Origin: Ahaetulla prasina
Lineage: Eukaryota > Chordata > Lepidosauria > Squamata > Colubridae
Length of the DNA stretch: 64,000 bases
Assembly (NCBI RefSeq): GCF_028640845.1
Contig: NC_080539.1
Location: forward strand, 100,900,554 to 100,964,553
Direction: 5' to 3'
The number at the start of each line of letters is the position of its first letter. Position 1 is the first letter of the stretch. This document shows, piece after piece, positions 1 through 63,639 of the stretch. The notes under the pieces are model-generated. The model saw only the letters and a list, made by a program, of their open reading frames with translations. It was not told where the DNA came from and made no database searches. Position numbers and translations under genes: made by a program.

Positions 1-540
1 TTTTGGCCACTACTGTATGATACACTACTGTATTTTTCAGTTATAGAGCACAAATTGCTTAATATGGAAAAAAAAAACCTGTTCAACTTGTAAATAAAAA
101 TTTTTTCCCATTTAATTCCTTGAACTAATTAACACAGGCTGCTATTAGGGCTGTTTGCTAATGGAAACTGGAAACTTTCTTCTTCCTAAGAACAGTGGGA
201 TTCTTTGAAAAATGCGTAAATGTGAATTTGTTTTGGAACTCTCATTGGATTTCCAAGAAAAAAACTTTAATAATCCATCTGGGTTTTGGATAAGAACCCA
301 GATTCCATGACCTTACTGGTAAGAGTGCTCAAGCAATTTCAATAAAATCAAGTATGGAGATAGTCCTGATGAATATCTTTTAGTTCACTGTTTTTTTTAA
401 TGAAACCTTTGCAGTCTTTGTTAAATTGCATCAATTGAAGCTTTCTATCACATATGATAGGTGTTTTCTGACAACATTCTTGAAAAAGCAATGGCATGAA
501 ATAAAATTGGAAGTATCTTGGATAAAAAGGGAAATGAGTG
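1..540. other. Unassigned AT-rich flank or intron
   Basis: Simple AT-rich sequence between the window edge and a LINE copy. I see no exon, repeat family or RNA gene in it. The remaining ADGRG6 exons (end of TM7 and cytoplasmic tail) should lie at or beyond this edge, because the gene runs toward lower coordinates. Confidence 0.5.
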
Positions 541-1905
541 AAAAAACAAGTGGAGAGCTGAAGTTGGCGTAACCCAGGAGGTAACTCATTCCATAGGGTC
601 GGTGCTGCCACAGAGAAGGCTCTCCTCCTGGGAGCCACCAGCCGGCACTGTTTGGCTGATGGCACCCGGAGCAGGCCCGCTCTGTGGGAGCGCACAGGTC
701 GTTGGGAGGCTATCGGTGGCAGAAGGCGGTCTCGTAAATAGCCCGGTCCTAAGCCATGGAGTGCTTTAAAGGTGAGCACTAACACCTTGAATTGCACCCG
801 GAAGGCTACCGGCAGCCAGTGCAGGCCGTGCAGGATAGGTGTTATATGGGAGCAACGTGGTGTTCCCACAATTACCCGCGCAGCCGCATTCTGGACTAGC
901 TGGAGCCTCCCGGTGCCCCATGTAGAGAGCATTGCAATAGTCCAGGCGAGAGGTAACGAGGGCACGAGTGACCGTGCATAAGGAGTCCCGGTCAAGAAAG
1001 GGGCGCAACTGGTGCATCAGGCGAACCTGATAAAATGCTCCCCTGGCGACGGCCGTCAAATGTTCTTCTAAAGACAGCCGATCATCCAGGAGAACGCCCA
1101 AGTTGCGCACCCTTCCCCTGGGGGTGTAAGCTGACTGTACCGGGATGCCGGAACCCACAGCCACTCCGTCTTGGTAGGGTTGAGTTGGAGCCTATTCCTC
1201 CCCATCCAGACCCGCACGGCCTCAAGACACCGGTCCATCACCTTGACAGCTTCGTTGGGGTGGTTCGGGGTGGAAATGTACAGCTGAGTATCATCAGCGT
1301 ACAGATGATAATCCACCCCGAAACCACGGATAAACTCACCCAGCGGCTTCATATAGATGTTGAACAGGAGAGGCGAGAGAACTGACCCCTGAGGCACCCC
1401 ACAAGTGAGGGACCTAGAGGTCGATCTCTGCCCCCCTGCCAACACCGTCTGCGAACGGTCAGAGAGATAGGATGAGAACCACTGATAAACGGTGCCTCCC
1501 ACTCCCAATCCCTCCAACCGCCGCAGCAGGATACCATGGTCGATGGTATCAAAAGCCGCTGAGAGATCTAACAGGACCAGGACAGAGGAACATCCCCTGT
1601 CCCGAGCCCTCCAGAGGTCATCCACCAACGCGACCAAAGCCGTCTCGGTGCTGTAACCAGGTCTGAAGCCGGACTGGAACGGGTCTAGAAAGACAGTTTC
1701 CTCCAGGTATTGGGGAAGCTGATACGCCACCACACTCTCAACAACCTTTGCCAAAAAGCGAAGGTTGGAGACTGGACGATAGTTTGCCAATACAGCTGGG
1801 TCCAAGGAAGGCTTCTTGAGGAGGGGCCTCACCACCGCCTCTTTCAGGGCAGCGGGAAAGGTGCCCTCCAACAAGGAGGTGTTGATAATTCCCATAGTGT
1901 GTAGA
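540..1905 (-). mobile_element. CR1/L3-like LINE, 5'-truncated, reverse transcriptase pseudogene
   Basis: This is the 3' half of a CR1/L3-type non-LTR retrotransposon (Jockey group). Read on the minus strand, 1895 down to about 1130 encodes the reverse transcriptase palm: [18 protein letters not shown], then [17 protein letters not shown], then the catalytic YADD box in [11 protein letters not shown]. The reading then shifts frame near 1130 ([18 protein letters not shown]) and again near 905 (QNAAARVIVG, then WNELPPGLRQL), so the protein is broken by two frameshifts. The 5' part (endonuclease and start of RT) is missing; homology stops near 1900. Related 3' fragments occur elsewhere in the window (34.5, 35.7, 36.7 and 53.6 kb). 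The exact subfamily name is inferred. Confidence 0.85.
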
Positions 1906-2246
1906 GCTGCCAGGACAGCGTAAATCAGCTGTCCGACAGCTTGTAAATTTCTCCCTCGGACAAAGAGGGAGAGATGAGCATTCAGGTTGAAGTTGAGCCA
2001 CCCACAGAAGCCTCAGAAAAGTTTCTGGAGGCTTGAGGGGAGTGCTCCTTCCAAAGCCTGAAAAAAGCTCCAGTGTCGTGTCCCACTCCTCCGCTGACGG
2101 CCGGGTCAGGGAAATCCGAATCAGGCTTGCCTCTGCAGCTCTGCCCAAAGTCCTAGCAAAGTCCTCAGAGCAGGCAGGAGACCAGTAAGTGACTTCAGCA
2201 AGATAAGTTCGACTTTGCCTGACTCAGAGACTGCCAGAAAGCAGAT

Positions 2247-2256
2247 CCTTTATATA
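2247..2256 (-). promoter_or_regulatory. TATA box of the LTR-like element
   Basis: Minus strand reads TATATAAAGG, a strong TATA match, preceded by CCACACCCCATGGCC. It is interpreted as a retroelement promoter only from its context; activity is unknown. Confidence 0.4.
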
Positions 2257-2431
2257 GGCCATGGGGTGTGGCTCCATGACTCAGCACTCATTAAGGCCTG
2301 CCCCTCCCTTCCTTCTGTTGCCTCCGCCTATCCAATCTTCTGATGCGAGGGTCACTCCAATCAGCAGTTGGAAGTAAACTTTCCTCAGGCTCAAATGCTG
2401 TGGAGGAGGGGGAGGGGTCTAGCTGCTCCGT

Positions 2432-2575
2432 TTGCCTGGGCATGGAGCCAGGGCTGGGGCCGGGGGATGCTCCCTCCTCTGCAGCCTGCTTGGGCATGGA
2501 GCCAGGGCTGCGACCGGGAGGTGCCCCCTCCTCTGCAGCTTGTCTGGGCATGGAGCCAGGACTGGGCCGGGAGGC
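2432..2575. repeat. 54-bp tandem repeat, about 2.7 units
   Basis: The motif CATGGAGCCAGG starts at 2441, 2495 and 2549, an exact 54-bp period. Each unit carries GCATGGAGCCAGGGCTG and the later part CTCCTCTGCAGC. Because 54 is a multiple of three, the minus-strand frame stays open and gives an 18-residue protein repeat. It lies inside the LTR-like block. Confidence 0.9.
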
Positions 2576-2745
2576 ATACATTCCTCCGTGTTCGGGAGCA
2601 GATAAGCAGACCCCGGCTGCGGTGAGAGCGGACAAGACACAACATCCAGACTCAGACAGCATCTGCCTTTTGGCAGGAAAAAAACGTAGCGTCCAATCTC
2701 CGCGGCAGAAATTGATTTGTGATGGATTGTAATGTGGACAGAGCA

Positions 2746-3330
2746 GAAACTGGAGATCTAGCTTTGTTTGTAAGAAGACTGCAAGCCCCTAATAGAGGAT
2801 ACATTTGTTGCGAAGATAGGAGAGAAGAATGCAAATGGCGTTTTGTGGAATGCAAGCAATGGCGATTTGTGTATTGGAAACGAAAGTTAAGGAAATGCTT
2901 ATTAACAGCTAGTGTGGAACTAGGAGATATACAAGAAGATACTGACTAAATGGAAGAAATGAGAATTTTATGATTTATATTTTTTCTTCTTCTTTGGGAT
3001 TATAGTGATTTAGAAGAAAAGTTTTTTGAATCTTTCCTTTTTAACCCCTTTTTGTCCTCTGTTACTGGGTAGGTTATATATTTTAAAAAATGGCTTTTAA
3101 GCAAATAGTACCAAAAGCCACTAAAAACTTTGAAATTTTTTCAGTTCAGATACGAAAATTAAAAGAAGAAATTAAAGAAGAATTAAGAAATTTTTTACAG
3201 GAGTATCTGGAGACTCGTTTTTCAGAAATAGATCAAAAATTTGATGAAATAGAGAAAGAGATGTTGGATTTTAGGGGGGTAAAATGATACATGGATTGGT
3301 TATTAATGTACAGTAATGATTGAAGATATG
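2746..3330 (+). mobile_element. L1 retrotransposon 5' part with start of ORF1
   Basis: An L1-type 5' region on the plus strand. A short frame at 3090-3287 begins MAFKQIVPKATKNFEIF and continues with a heptad-like Lys/Glu-rich stretch (KLKEEIKEELRNFLQEYLE), as expected for the coiled coil that opens L1 ORF1p, the RNA-binding chaperone. It stops after 65 codons. An upstream frame at 2719-2949 is rich in Arg and Cys and is probably leader sequence. ORF1's RRM and C-terminal domains and the whole of ORF2 are absent, so the copy is dead. Family identity is inferred from ORF1 character and from the L1-like 3' end that follows. Confidence 0.5.
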
Positions 3331-3355
3331 AAATTAAAATTTGAAATGATATTGG

Positions 3356-3560
3356 GGCTGCCCGACTGCCATTTCAGAAAGAAAGGGAGAGAGGAGTAGA
3401 AGGAGGGAAGAAAGTAGGTAGGAAAGAGTTGAGAAGGAGGAGGGGAATAAGAAGGTTAGAAAGGGTAGAAGAAGGGAGGAGTGGAGGAGGAGGAGAGGAA
3501 GTAGTAAAGTGAAGGAGATGAAGGAGGGGAAAGTAGTAGAGGGTAGAGAGAGGTGGTGAA
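3356..3560. repeat. Purine-rich (GA/GGA) tract
   Basis: About 200 bases made almost only of A and G on the plus strand, in units such as GGAGGA and GAAGGGAGGAG. It is bracketed by GGGCTGCCCGACTGC on the left and GCAGTCGGGCAGGCCC on the right, which form an inverted pair. No coding potential. Confidence 0.85.
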
Positions 3561-3730
3561 GAAAGGAAGTTGCAGTCGGGCAGGCCCGAATCAGCAATAA
3601 ATAAAAATTAATGATTAATGATTAATGATGGACAACAGACTGTACATAAATATGATGTTGGAAAATGGAAATAAAAAAAAATTATAATAAAAAAAGAAAG
3701 AAAAAAAATAGAAAAAAATAATATCTTATA
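3560..3730 (+). mobile_element. L1-like 3' end with A-rich tail
   Basis: TGGACAACAGACTGTACATA followed by GTTGGAAAATGGAAATAAAA and a long A-rich run looks like an L1 3' UTR and tail. It directly follows the ORF1 fragment and the purine tract, so the element has lost several kilobases in between. Confidence 0.45.
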
Positions 3731-4154
3731 ATACATTCCCCTCTTTTATTCTTTCCAAACTAGAGGAATAGTAGAAAGAAATTGTGATTCAGGGCTCTGT
3801 TTACCAGCAAGATTACATTCTGAAAGCTGAATATAATTGGGTCAAATTTTGATATGGCAAGAGTAGATGGCAAAAAAAAAAAATCAAATAAAAATGAGAG
3901 AAAAATCAGAAACAATTTCCTCAATCAACTCTATGGGTCATGACTTAGAACAAGAACCACTAGTTCATTCTGAACTCCAGTCCCCTTCCTATTTCAATAA
4001 TAAGGAACATTTTAGGCTTAATTTTGGAGTGCATTGTTAATTCTAAATTAGATATTTTGAATACGCTTCAAGTTGGAAAGCAGAAATGTGCCGATTCTAC
4101 ATTTCTTACTTGAAAGGCATGAATTAAATTTTCCCGAAACAATCAGAACAGGGA
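3731..4154. other. Intergenic or intronic, nothing recognised
   Basis: AT-rich unique-looking sequence with poly-A runs; no exon or repeat family seen. Confidence 0.5.
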
Positions 4155-4402
4155 AGCAATAGCAATAGCACTTAGATTTATATATCTCTTCATAGTGCTT
4201 TACAGCCCTCTCTAAGCGGTTTACAGAATCAGCATATTGCCCCCAACAATCTGGGTCCTCATTTTACCGAACTCGGAAGGATGGAAGGCTGAGTCAACCT
4301 TGAGCCTGGTGAGATTCGATCTGTCAAACTGCTGGCAGCCGGTGATCACCAGAAGTAGCCTGCAGCACTGCACTCTAACCACTGTGCCACCATGGCTCTT
4401 AA
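4155..4402 (-). mobile_element. tRNA-derived SINE, family A copy 1
   Basis: On the minus strand the element starts with a tRNA-like head (GAGCCATGGTGGCACAGTGG with A-box, then a decayed B-box around GATCGAATCTCACC) and ends in TATATAAATCTAAGTGCTAT and a GCTATT-type tail. The body holds GACTCAGCCTTCCATCC. Two further copies occur at 43.5 and 54.6 kb. Confidence 0.8.
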
Positions 4403-4611
4403 ATTGGAGTAAGTTGGAGAACATTTCCAGTTCCAAAAAATTATACTTACCATGATATGATGTTTCTGAATTCTATTATCAATTACTGTCATGTGACTCA
4501 TTACTATTTATGCTGTATAATTGTTAAAATAGATACCATTTGTGCGTGTGTTTGTATGGGCTTAAATCTACAAATCTTAAATACAATGTATCTGTTAAGA
4601 GTGCTACATAA

Positions 4612-4988
4612 TGCATATAACTGTTTCAACCACTACCCTCAAAATGACGCTATAGAGCACTGCACACCAGAACAACTAGACACAAGAACATTTTTTTCCC
4701 AAAGGCCATCACTCTGCTAAACAAATAATTCCATCAACACTGTCAAACTATTTACTGAATCTGCACTACTATTAATCTTCTCATAGTTTCCATCACCAAT
4801 CTCTTTCCATTTATGACTGTATGACTATAACTTGTTGCTGGCAATCCTTATGATTTATATTGATATATTGACCATCAATTGTGTTGTAAATGTTGTACCT
4901 TGATGAACGTATCTTTTCTTTTATGTACACTGAGAGCATATGCACCAAGACAAATTCCTTGTGTGTCCAATCACACTTGGCCAATAAA
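4612..4988 (+). mobile_element. CR1-type LINE 3' end (Snake1-like), copy 1
   Basis: The first part matches the C-terminal coding end of the LINE at 46.4 kb (CGCTATAGAGCACTGCACACC), followed by the shared 3' UTR ending in CAATCACACTTGGCCAATAA. The coding part is only a short stub, so the copy is strongly 5'-truncated. It runs straight into the TTCTA microsatellite. Confidence 0.85.
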
Positions 4989-5055
4989 AATTCTATTCTA
5001 TTCTATTCTATTCTATTCTATTCTATTCTATTCTATTCTATTCTATTCTATTCTA
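4989..5055 (+). repeat. (TTCTA)n microsatellite seeded by the LINE tail
   Basis: About 13 perfect TTCTA units directly after the LINE 3' end. The complementary unit is AATAG, the microsatellite known to be spread in snakes by CR1 LINE tails. It ends about 75 bp from the last visible ADGRG6 exon. Confidence 0.95.
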
Positions 5056-5128
5056 ATATACCTGTGAATCTGTTGCCAGAAGTTAGGTTACTATTTATAT
5101 TGTTTTTCCAAAACGTTCTTCTACTCAC

Positions 5129-56940
<51,812 letters not shown>

Positions 56941-56985
56941 CTTTGGAACAAACAAACAAAAGAACAGAGAAGAATTGGTTAACAT

Positions 56986-58530
56986 AACAAAGTATAATTT
57001 ACCACAGTGTATATATTCTTGATCATTTTATGCACAATCAAGAAATATTTATGTCAGAGTATATTCATCAACTGGAATAGGACATGGTAACAAGGTCAGC
57101 CAATATATAGGCATAGCAACTAAGTCAGCCAATGAGGGCTGTTTGGGAGCTGAGACAGACTGAGCATGTCTTAGTCTACAGCTTTCATCTGTGCAGAGAA
57201 ACTGAAACTAGTCTGCTCTGCTGAAATGAAACTAACTGGTCTCTCCTGCCTTAGGTTTTGCTTTTAACTGCTACTTTATTGAAGAAGAATCTATATTAGT
57301 ATTGTACATTTATCTTCATGTATTATTATGTATTTAAAGAAAGTTAATGAATCCTGCTGAATCAATTTGCCTGTGTGTGCTTTCTGGATTAGATTTTTGC
57401 AAGAAACTCTGATAATTTACAATTAACTGAACTTGGTCTCCTTCAGATATAGCCATAACTCTATACATCTATCGTTCTATACATGAACAATATGTAATTC
57501 ATAAACCAGATAAATATATTTAAATAGCATTTAATAAATACGTAGGTGAGTATCATAAAGCTTCATTTACATTAGTTAATGCTGTAACTTCATCTACCCT
57601 TACCTGGCTGTAAATTCCTTTAATCATGGGAATTTTCCTCTGAATAAACATGCAAGAGCCTTACTACATTGTAAACAACATTTCATAATTTGTACTTTAT
57701 ATGTTTCCAGCATAATTGTTAACTGGCTGCTAAAACATATTTTTATTTCCAGTGTTAGATGTTTTATTTATTTGTTTTTATCCTGCTTTTAATTTAAAAG
57801 AAGCCTCAAAGAGAAGATTTAATAGAACATGCTATTAAAGTACATAAAAATTTGCAAAACTGAACATATTATAATAAACGATTTTAAACATTTTGACATT
57901 TCAGCAACAACAATATACAAAATAAAATACAAATGAAAAATCTTTCTGTAGATTTAGATCCTAAAGGCAGAAATTCCATTTAGATTCCCATAAGAATTTT
58001 GGAAATATATTACATGTAGGGGACCCTCTCTGCCTATCAGCAGGGTATTTGTCCAAACCCAGGATGAAATGTGACTAACTTTGGTGGAGGAGAACAAGCT
58101 GACAAAATAAATATTGAGTTTGAAAATGGGCCAGATCTGGATAGGAGATATACAGAAAAAAAATACCTCAATACCATCCAAGACAGAAGCAATTTGGCAG
58201 CAAACTACTATATCTTAAGCACTCTTGGTCACATGAGCCAGCATGGACCATCTGCAGCCTACCCTATGCTCCTCAGTATATTTACATAATTAAAAAAAAC
58301 AAAAAACCCTCAATGCAACAAGAGGACAGCAGAAAAATCTTTCAAAAAAATATGCTTTTAAGAGCTTTTTAAAGCTGCTGAGTTTAGAGATATGAAGATT
58401 TGGGAAACATACTATTTTCTGGATAGCAACAAAGAAAACTCGCTTGCAAGTGATCAAAGGATACGCTCACAGAAACAGTAGATGGACTCCCCAGATGACC
58501 CTTAGTAGGGGATTTCATATAAAAGAAGGC
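56986..58530. other. ADGRG6 upstream intron, nothing recognised
   Basis: AT-rich sequence upstream of the CUB exon. No exon with a signal peptide and a phase-1 donor was found. Confidence 0.5.
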
Positions 58531-58775
58531 ATTGTTTCAACTTATGGACTCAAGTTATGAGGAGCTTTCAAGGTAATAATGGAAACTTTGTATCTCATCC
58601 ATAAAAAATTGCCAACATATGTAGTACCAGCTGTGTAATTGGTATAATTTAGACTAACTGAGCTGTTTCTGTAGATGAACCTGGCTGCTGAATTCTGTAT
58701 TAATACAAAACAAACTCCATGTAGATCACTACAGATAGAATTGAAGTTTGCCAATACAGGCTTTACATTTTAATA
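58530..58775 (-). mobile_element. Ancient CR1/L3-like LINE remnant
   Basis: Decayed counterpart of the 0.75-0.95-kb region of the large LINE copy: GGAGCTTTCAAGGTAATAAT and, on the minus strand, LIQNSAARFI comparable with LVQNAAARVI. No open frame of use. Confidence 0.5.
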
Positions 58776-58998
58776 GTGTTCTTTCAAAAAAAAAAAAAGG
58801 ATGCACTTTGCATTTTTTTATTGAATGTTATAACTGTCTCAATCTGGAGAACAAGAGAAGGATTTAGAGCTAGAAACTCTCCCAAACTATATAACTGTTC
58901 ATACATATCCAACACACGCATAAAATCAAGTAATATTTTTTTTAAAAAGTCTAAGGAATGTGATAAACATTTGACTAAATTTACTTATATTTAATATA

Positions 58999-59393
58999 CA
59001 GGTAGGCCTCAGCTTATGATCACAAGTGAACCCAAAATTTCTGTTGCTAAACAAAACAACTGTTACTTTCTTAATGTAGATAAGTAATGCAATATAGTGG
59101 AGTTTTGCCCCATTTTACAACCTTTCTTGCCACAGTTGTTAAGTTAGTAACATTGTTTTGGCTTCCCCATTGACTTTGCTTCTCAGAAAGTTGCAAATGT
59201 TGATCACATGACTCCAGGACCCTGCAATTGTCATAAATATGCATCAGTTGCCAAGCATCTGAATTTAGATCACATGACCACAGGGATACTACAATGGTCA
59301 TAAATATGAAAAACAGTAATTAGTTGCTTTTTTTAGTGCCGTTGTAACTTCAAATGGACATTAAATGAACTGTTGTAAGTCAAAGGCTACCTG
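58999..59393. mobile_element. Tigger-like MITE, copy 4
   Basis: Preceded by TA: CAGGTAGGCCTCAGCTTATG at the left end and GTTGTAAGTCAAAGGCTACCTG at the right (first and last 20 bases or so). Interior TTGCCACAGTTGTTAAGTTA and TTGACTTTGCTTCTCAGAAA. The best-preserved pair of ends in the window. Confidence 0.8.
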
Positions 59394-62300
59394 CACTTTT
59401 CTATATATGTAGTGGCAATATGGAAGACCATTCTATTTTGAGGAGTTTGGTGAGACATTTTGTTTTTCCCTTCATTAAGAACATTCTACCAGTGTCTTGC
59501 ATTGCAGACCATGGAAGCAGGGCCATGAAGTCTTAGAGCCAGTTTGTAATAAAAGTCCTAAAACTGTCCTTGAAGTCTGAGACTCTGCGTAGACTTGAAT
59601 GCTCAGTGTTATATACCCAGGGCCAATTGGGGTCTCTCTGCTGCTTGAAAAGGAGATCCCAGCAGCTGAAGGGAGAAAATCTTGCTTGGTATTTTAAGCT
59701 TTCATATGTTTTTGTTTAATATGCCTGCTACAGTTAAATAATAAGGCTTGAAAACTCCTTATGCTTACTGTTTCTAGATCCAAAAGGACCAATTGCCTGG
59801 GTATCTGATCATTGCCCTGGCACTTGGCAAAACACATTTCTGTCTAACTACTCTTGTTTCCATTATGTCCAAATATCAATTTATACATTGTCACTCTCAG
59901 TTCTCTCTTTTTAAGGATCTGTCCAACTCATCCACTCATGATTTTCTCAGTCTTTCCCTTCCTCCTTTCTTTATGTATTCATTCATTCTCTTTATGACCA
60001 AATCACTGCAACGGAGTTTTTTTTTTGATTGCTCAATCATTCAGTCTGCCTTCATTCAACATCAATTCAGTTTCCAATCCCACTGCATTTCATTTTAGTT
60101 TTATGATTCTTCTGAAATACCTGACTCAATTACAAATAATGAAATTGGTAGAGCTGCACTCTTATCAGTCAGAATTTTAGCTTTTTCTGATAAACATTCA
60201 TTTCTCACAGCAAGCCACAAACTACCCATATATTCTAGCAGCTTTTATACCTCTTGAAATATTTCCATTATCCGTCTTCAGTAAATATTCCATAAAATGT
60301 TTGTTTTTATCTAATATTTTGCCATTTGCAACATTACCACCTTGCAATTGTTTGTTCCCTGTCAAATTATATTGACCAACAAAAACTCTTTTTTTCCATA
60401 ATAACTTTCTGGGCAAGGTTAACAGTGAAAACAGTAAAAAGAACAAAAAGAACATAAAATCATAATTGGCCTTGAATTTACAATTTGACAGTATTTTATA
60501 TTTTCTGCTGATACCTAATTCCATCTTTAACTTGTGAGCAATTATTTTTGAAAGCCTGCTTCTAGCTGAAGCTCATTTTGCAGCTATAGCAGAGAAATAC
60601 TTGTAAAGTCATTTGCTGAAGAGAAGTTAAAATTGTGGATATTAATTGTAAGCAAGTAATATTTTGCAAGATATCTGGCAAGCAATTACATGCTGAATGA
60701 TTGTGACCCAAATAATTAATTACAGTCATAGTCAAAAACATTACAAGGGTAGAAATTTCAGAACCTGACTTTCAAACTCTCACCCCACCCCACCTCGCGC
60801 CTACATTTTTCCATCCGCACTGGTTAATATTAGGACAGATTTTTCCAGAGTGGAAAAAAAAACACCTTAAATGTTAGACCCAATTCTGTAAATAATTATA
60901 CTTTGTCACTCAGAGTATAGTGGTGATTTGGTGGAAATACATTCTCATGAACTATTACTGTTCACATGTACTGTATATCTCTAGAAGAGTACTAACAAGA
61001 AAAGAAGTTCCATTGCCATGACTCAGCTTCCAGATAAATCTAGAAAGTAATAAACTATCTAGATTCTAAAGTATTTTACATTTTAATTACAACTGCCTTG
61101 CACAATTATTATGCCACAGTTTCTTAAATGTTCTTACAAATCACAGAGTAAGAGGAATGTCTGCGAGATGTTCAAAAGACTGTAGCTGGTTATCTTTTTT
61201 CAATCTGAGAGAGCATATTTAGAACTGGAAACACTTGGATTTGCATGTATAAAATTTGTGGAAAATGAGAGAAAGATTTGGTAAGGGCCTAAATGTCTAA
61301 CATTTCTTTATATAGCTAGTTTGGAAAGGATAAGTCCTGTTATGATTTACGGACAAGGCTAGAGACAACACTTAACTTTTCTCTAACTAATATTACTTTT
61401 TGGAAATAAGGTACCATACTTTTTAAACCCATGTATTTGAAAACACTAAACAGCAGAATATAGCTCCAATTTTTAAAATTAAATGTTTTACAGACATTAT
61501 CTCCTTAACAATTATGTATGGAGAAAAGAATACAATAGCTCTTCCTATTGCCAAATAGAGCCCAAATCAACACTAATCTCCAACAATGTTGGGAGACAAT
61601 GTATTACCAAATGTTTCCAGAATTATAGTTTTTTGCATTGCTTTTAATTCACTTACAGCACTGATTTAAAAAAAACACACCTGAATTCATTATTTGGAAA
61701 GCATCTATTTTATTTCACTTTAATAAAAATTAATTTCAAACAAAAAGTGAAGTAATCAGTGTGATAGTTTCTTATTTGTTCACCTTTTTTCTCATTTTAG
61801 GCTGCCATTAATATTTTTTTTTAAACATAATGACCATCAATTTTCTACTTTCTAGAAGCAAAAAAAACAAACAAACTATCAATACCAAGATCATCTTCTA
61901 TCAAAACTTCCTTACATTTTTTTCAAAAAAGCATTTGCTTCTATTAGTAACAATTTGAATAGCTATTTTGTGATTTTCAAATTTACATGAAAGAATAAAG
62001 AGGACTGTTCTCTCCAGAACACTTAATAAAATTTTATTAAACATATAGCTTTTGGCATTAAAGTTAAATGTCAATCTTTGGTCATTCCAAATCTTAAAAT
62101 TATACTGCTATATATGGCTATGTATAAATGCAGTGGAACTTATTCCATGACGTTGGCAAGTAATAATGTAATCTTCTGGGATAGTATTAGTGCTCCAAAT
62201 ATTAACAGCGCTATTTAATTGATGTTATTTTATGTACTATACGAGGTATCACATCTTGTTATTTTTCATTGTTGTATTCCTTTCATCTGCCTAATTGGAC

Positions 62301-63080
62301 TCCCTTAACCCGGAAGAATATAAATCCTTTAGTCTGGATTGGAAATAATGTATAGGCCTCATGCATTTTTTTTAAATAATTCAATGAAAGACAGAATTAT
62401 GCAGTCATAAAATTATTCAACTGCATTTTGGTCACTGATGATAGGAAACAAAGGCACCATTATTGCTAGTCCCACCAGCTTGCTTTATATCTATGTGCTG
62501 ATATTTTGTGCTTTAGAGAAAACTCAACTGCTTAAAGCATATAATAGTAAAGGATTCAATCCCCCTAAAATGTCCTGAATGTGCTATCCCAAAATAAATG
62601 CTTGCGGGGAGAAAAAATCTTTATAATGTGCAGCATTTAGAGTGAAGAATACAGACTGATGGCATAGAAATTATCACTCAAAATCACCTGAAGAATTTTC
62701 AGCTTAACACAGTTTAGCTATCTAACATGTTGCTTTAAAGCACAAATGAGTAACCTTTAATTCACTAGTCTCATTAGATCTCTGATGCACAAAACTAATG
62801 GCAGGTGGTTGTTTTTTTTTTGGTTTTTTTTTGAGGTGAGAACCACATGACAACATAAAATACAATATGCCCTTCATAGTTAAGCAACAAAAGGACCTCA
62901 CCAAATTTAACACAGAGATATCTGCAACTGGAGAGGGGGATTCAAGATGAGGTGCCTATTATGAACAGGCCTGTTCCACCCACCCTCTGTCCATCCACAA
63001 ATACGGTACACGCTTTGACCACCAAAATTTCCTGAACTGAGTATTTCAAAAGAAGACATTTTACACAGAAACAATTTGAA
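59394..63080. other. Upstream region, nothing recognised
   Basis: About 3.7 kb of AT-rich DNA, most likely a 5' intron of ADGRG6. No convincing exon, promoter or repeat family seen. Confidence 0.45.
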
Positions 63081-63084
63081 ACAC

Positions 63085-63560
63085 AAATGGGCCAGACCTA
63101 GAAAAGGTCATCTGGCTCATAATATGCAGGAATACAGATTAAGCTACTCCAGGCAGATGGTTATCTAGCCTTCACTTGAACACATTAAATGAAGTAGTTT
63201 CACAACTGAAGTGCTCTTATTGTTATGAGGTATTTTTCAACAGAATTGCAATTTGTTTCCTGTAACTTAAAACCATTCCGTCTTGTTCTCTGGAATGAGT
63301 GAGCAAAATGTGATCATCTTCTTTGTGGCATCCTCTCAACTTATCTGAAGAATGCTATCATATTTCCCTTCAGTCACTTCTCTCAAAGTTCCTTCAATCT
63401 CCCTTCCCAAGTTTTAATTTCCTGATTTTTCTTCTTACTCTTCTCTCAATGTATCCCAATTTCTCTGATTCATTCTTAAAAAAATGGTACTCAGATGTGG
63501 CAATAACCTTTAAGTTAACCTTGAAGGAGATAGTAAAGATCTGCTTAGTTCTGAGAAAGA
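63085..63560 (-). mobile_element. Ancient CR1 3' region
   Basis: Blocks in the order expected for the amniote CR1 3' UTR read backwards: GAAGTAGTTTCACAACTGA, ACTTAAAACCATTCCGTCTT, AATGCTATCATATTTCCCTT and AATGGTACTCAGATGTGGC. Heavily diverged, so an old insertion. Confidence 0.6.
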
Positions 63561-63639
63561 GTAGACAAGAAAAAATATATATCCTGCCTTGATTCCCTAT
63601 TGTATAACAGATTACTAATTTTTTGTCTAACAGGCTGCA

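Larger units (their letters stand above)
1906..2745 (-). mobile_element. LTR-like repeat with TATA box (unresolved family)
   Basis: A GC-richer block unlike the surrounding AT-rich DNA. On the minus strand there is a TATA box (TATATAAAGG) followed by a short leader, and just upstream an open frame from 2662 to 2291 rich in Pro, Gly and Ser. That frame contains an 18-residue repeat built on SPGSMPRQAAEEGA and ends in an Arg-rich stretch. The layout (short coding tail, CCAAT-like ATCCAAT, TATA, transcribed leader) looks like a retroelement promoter or LTR. I found no clean TG...CA ends or target duplication, so the family is open. Confidence 0.4.

Noticed and set aside
2343..2732. Plus-strand frame of 129 codons over the 54-bp array
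   Set aside because: A shadow of the tandem repeat, which is open on both strands because its period is a multiple of three.
4989..5055. Regular array as a possible CRISPR-like structure
   Set aside because: Simple TTCTA units without spacers, at a LINE tail, in a vertebrate genome.
60222..60524. Minus-strand frame with a hydrophobic run (FMFFLFFLLFSLLTL) upstream of the CUB exon, a candidate signal-peptide exon
   Set aside because: No similarity to ADGRG6 N-termini, hydrophobic run far from the first Met, Lys/Arg-rich afterwards, and no good phase-1 donor found after it.
63323..63592. 89-codon plus-strand frame near the right edge
   Set aside because: Antisense to an ancient CR1 remnant; no protein family match.
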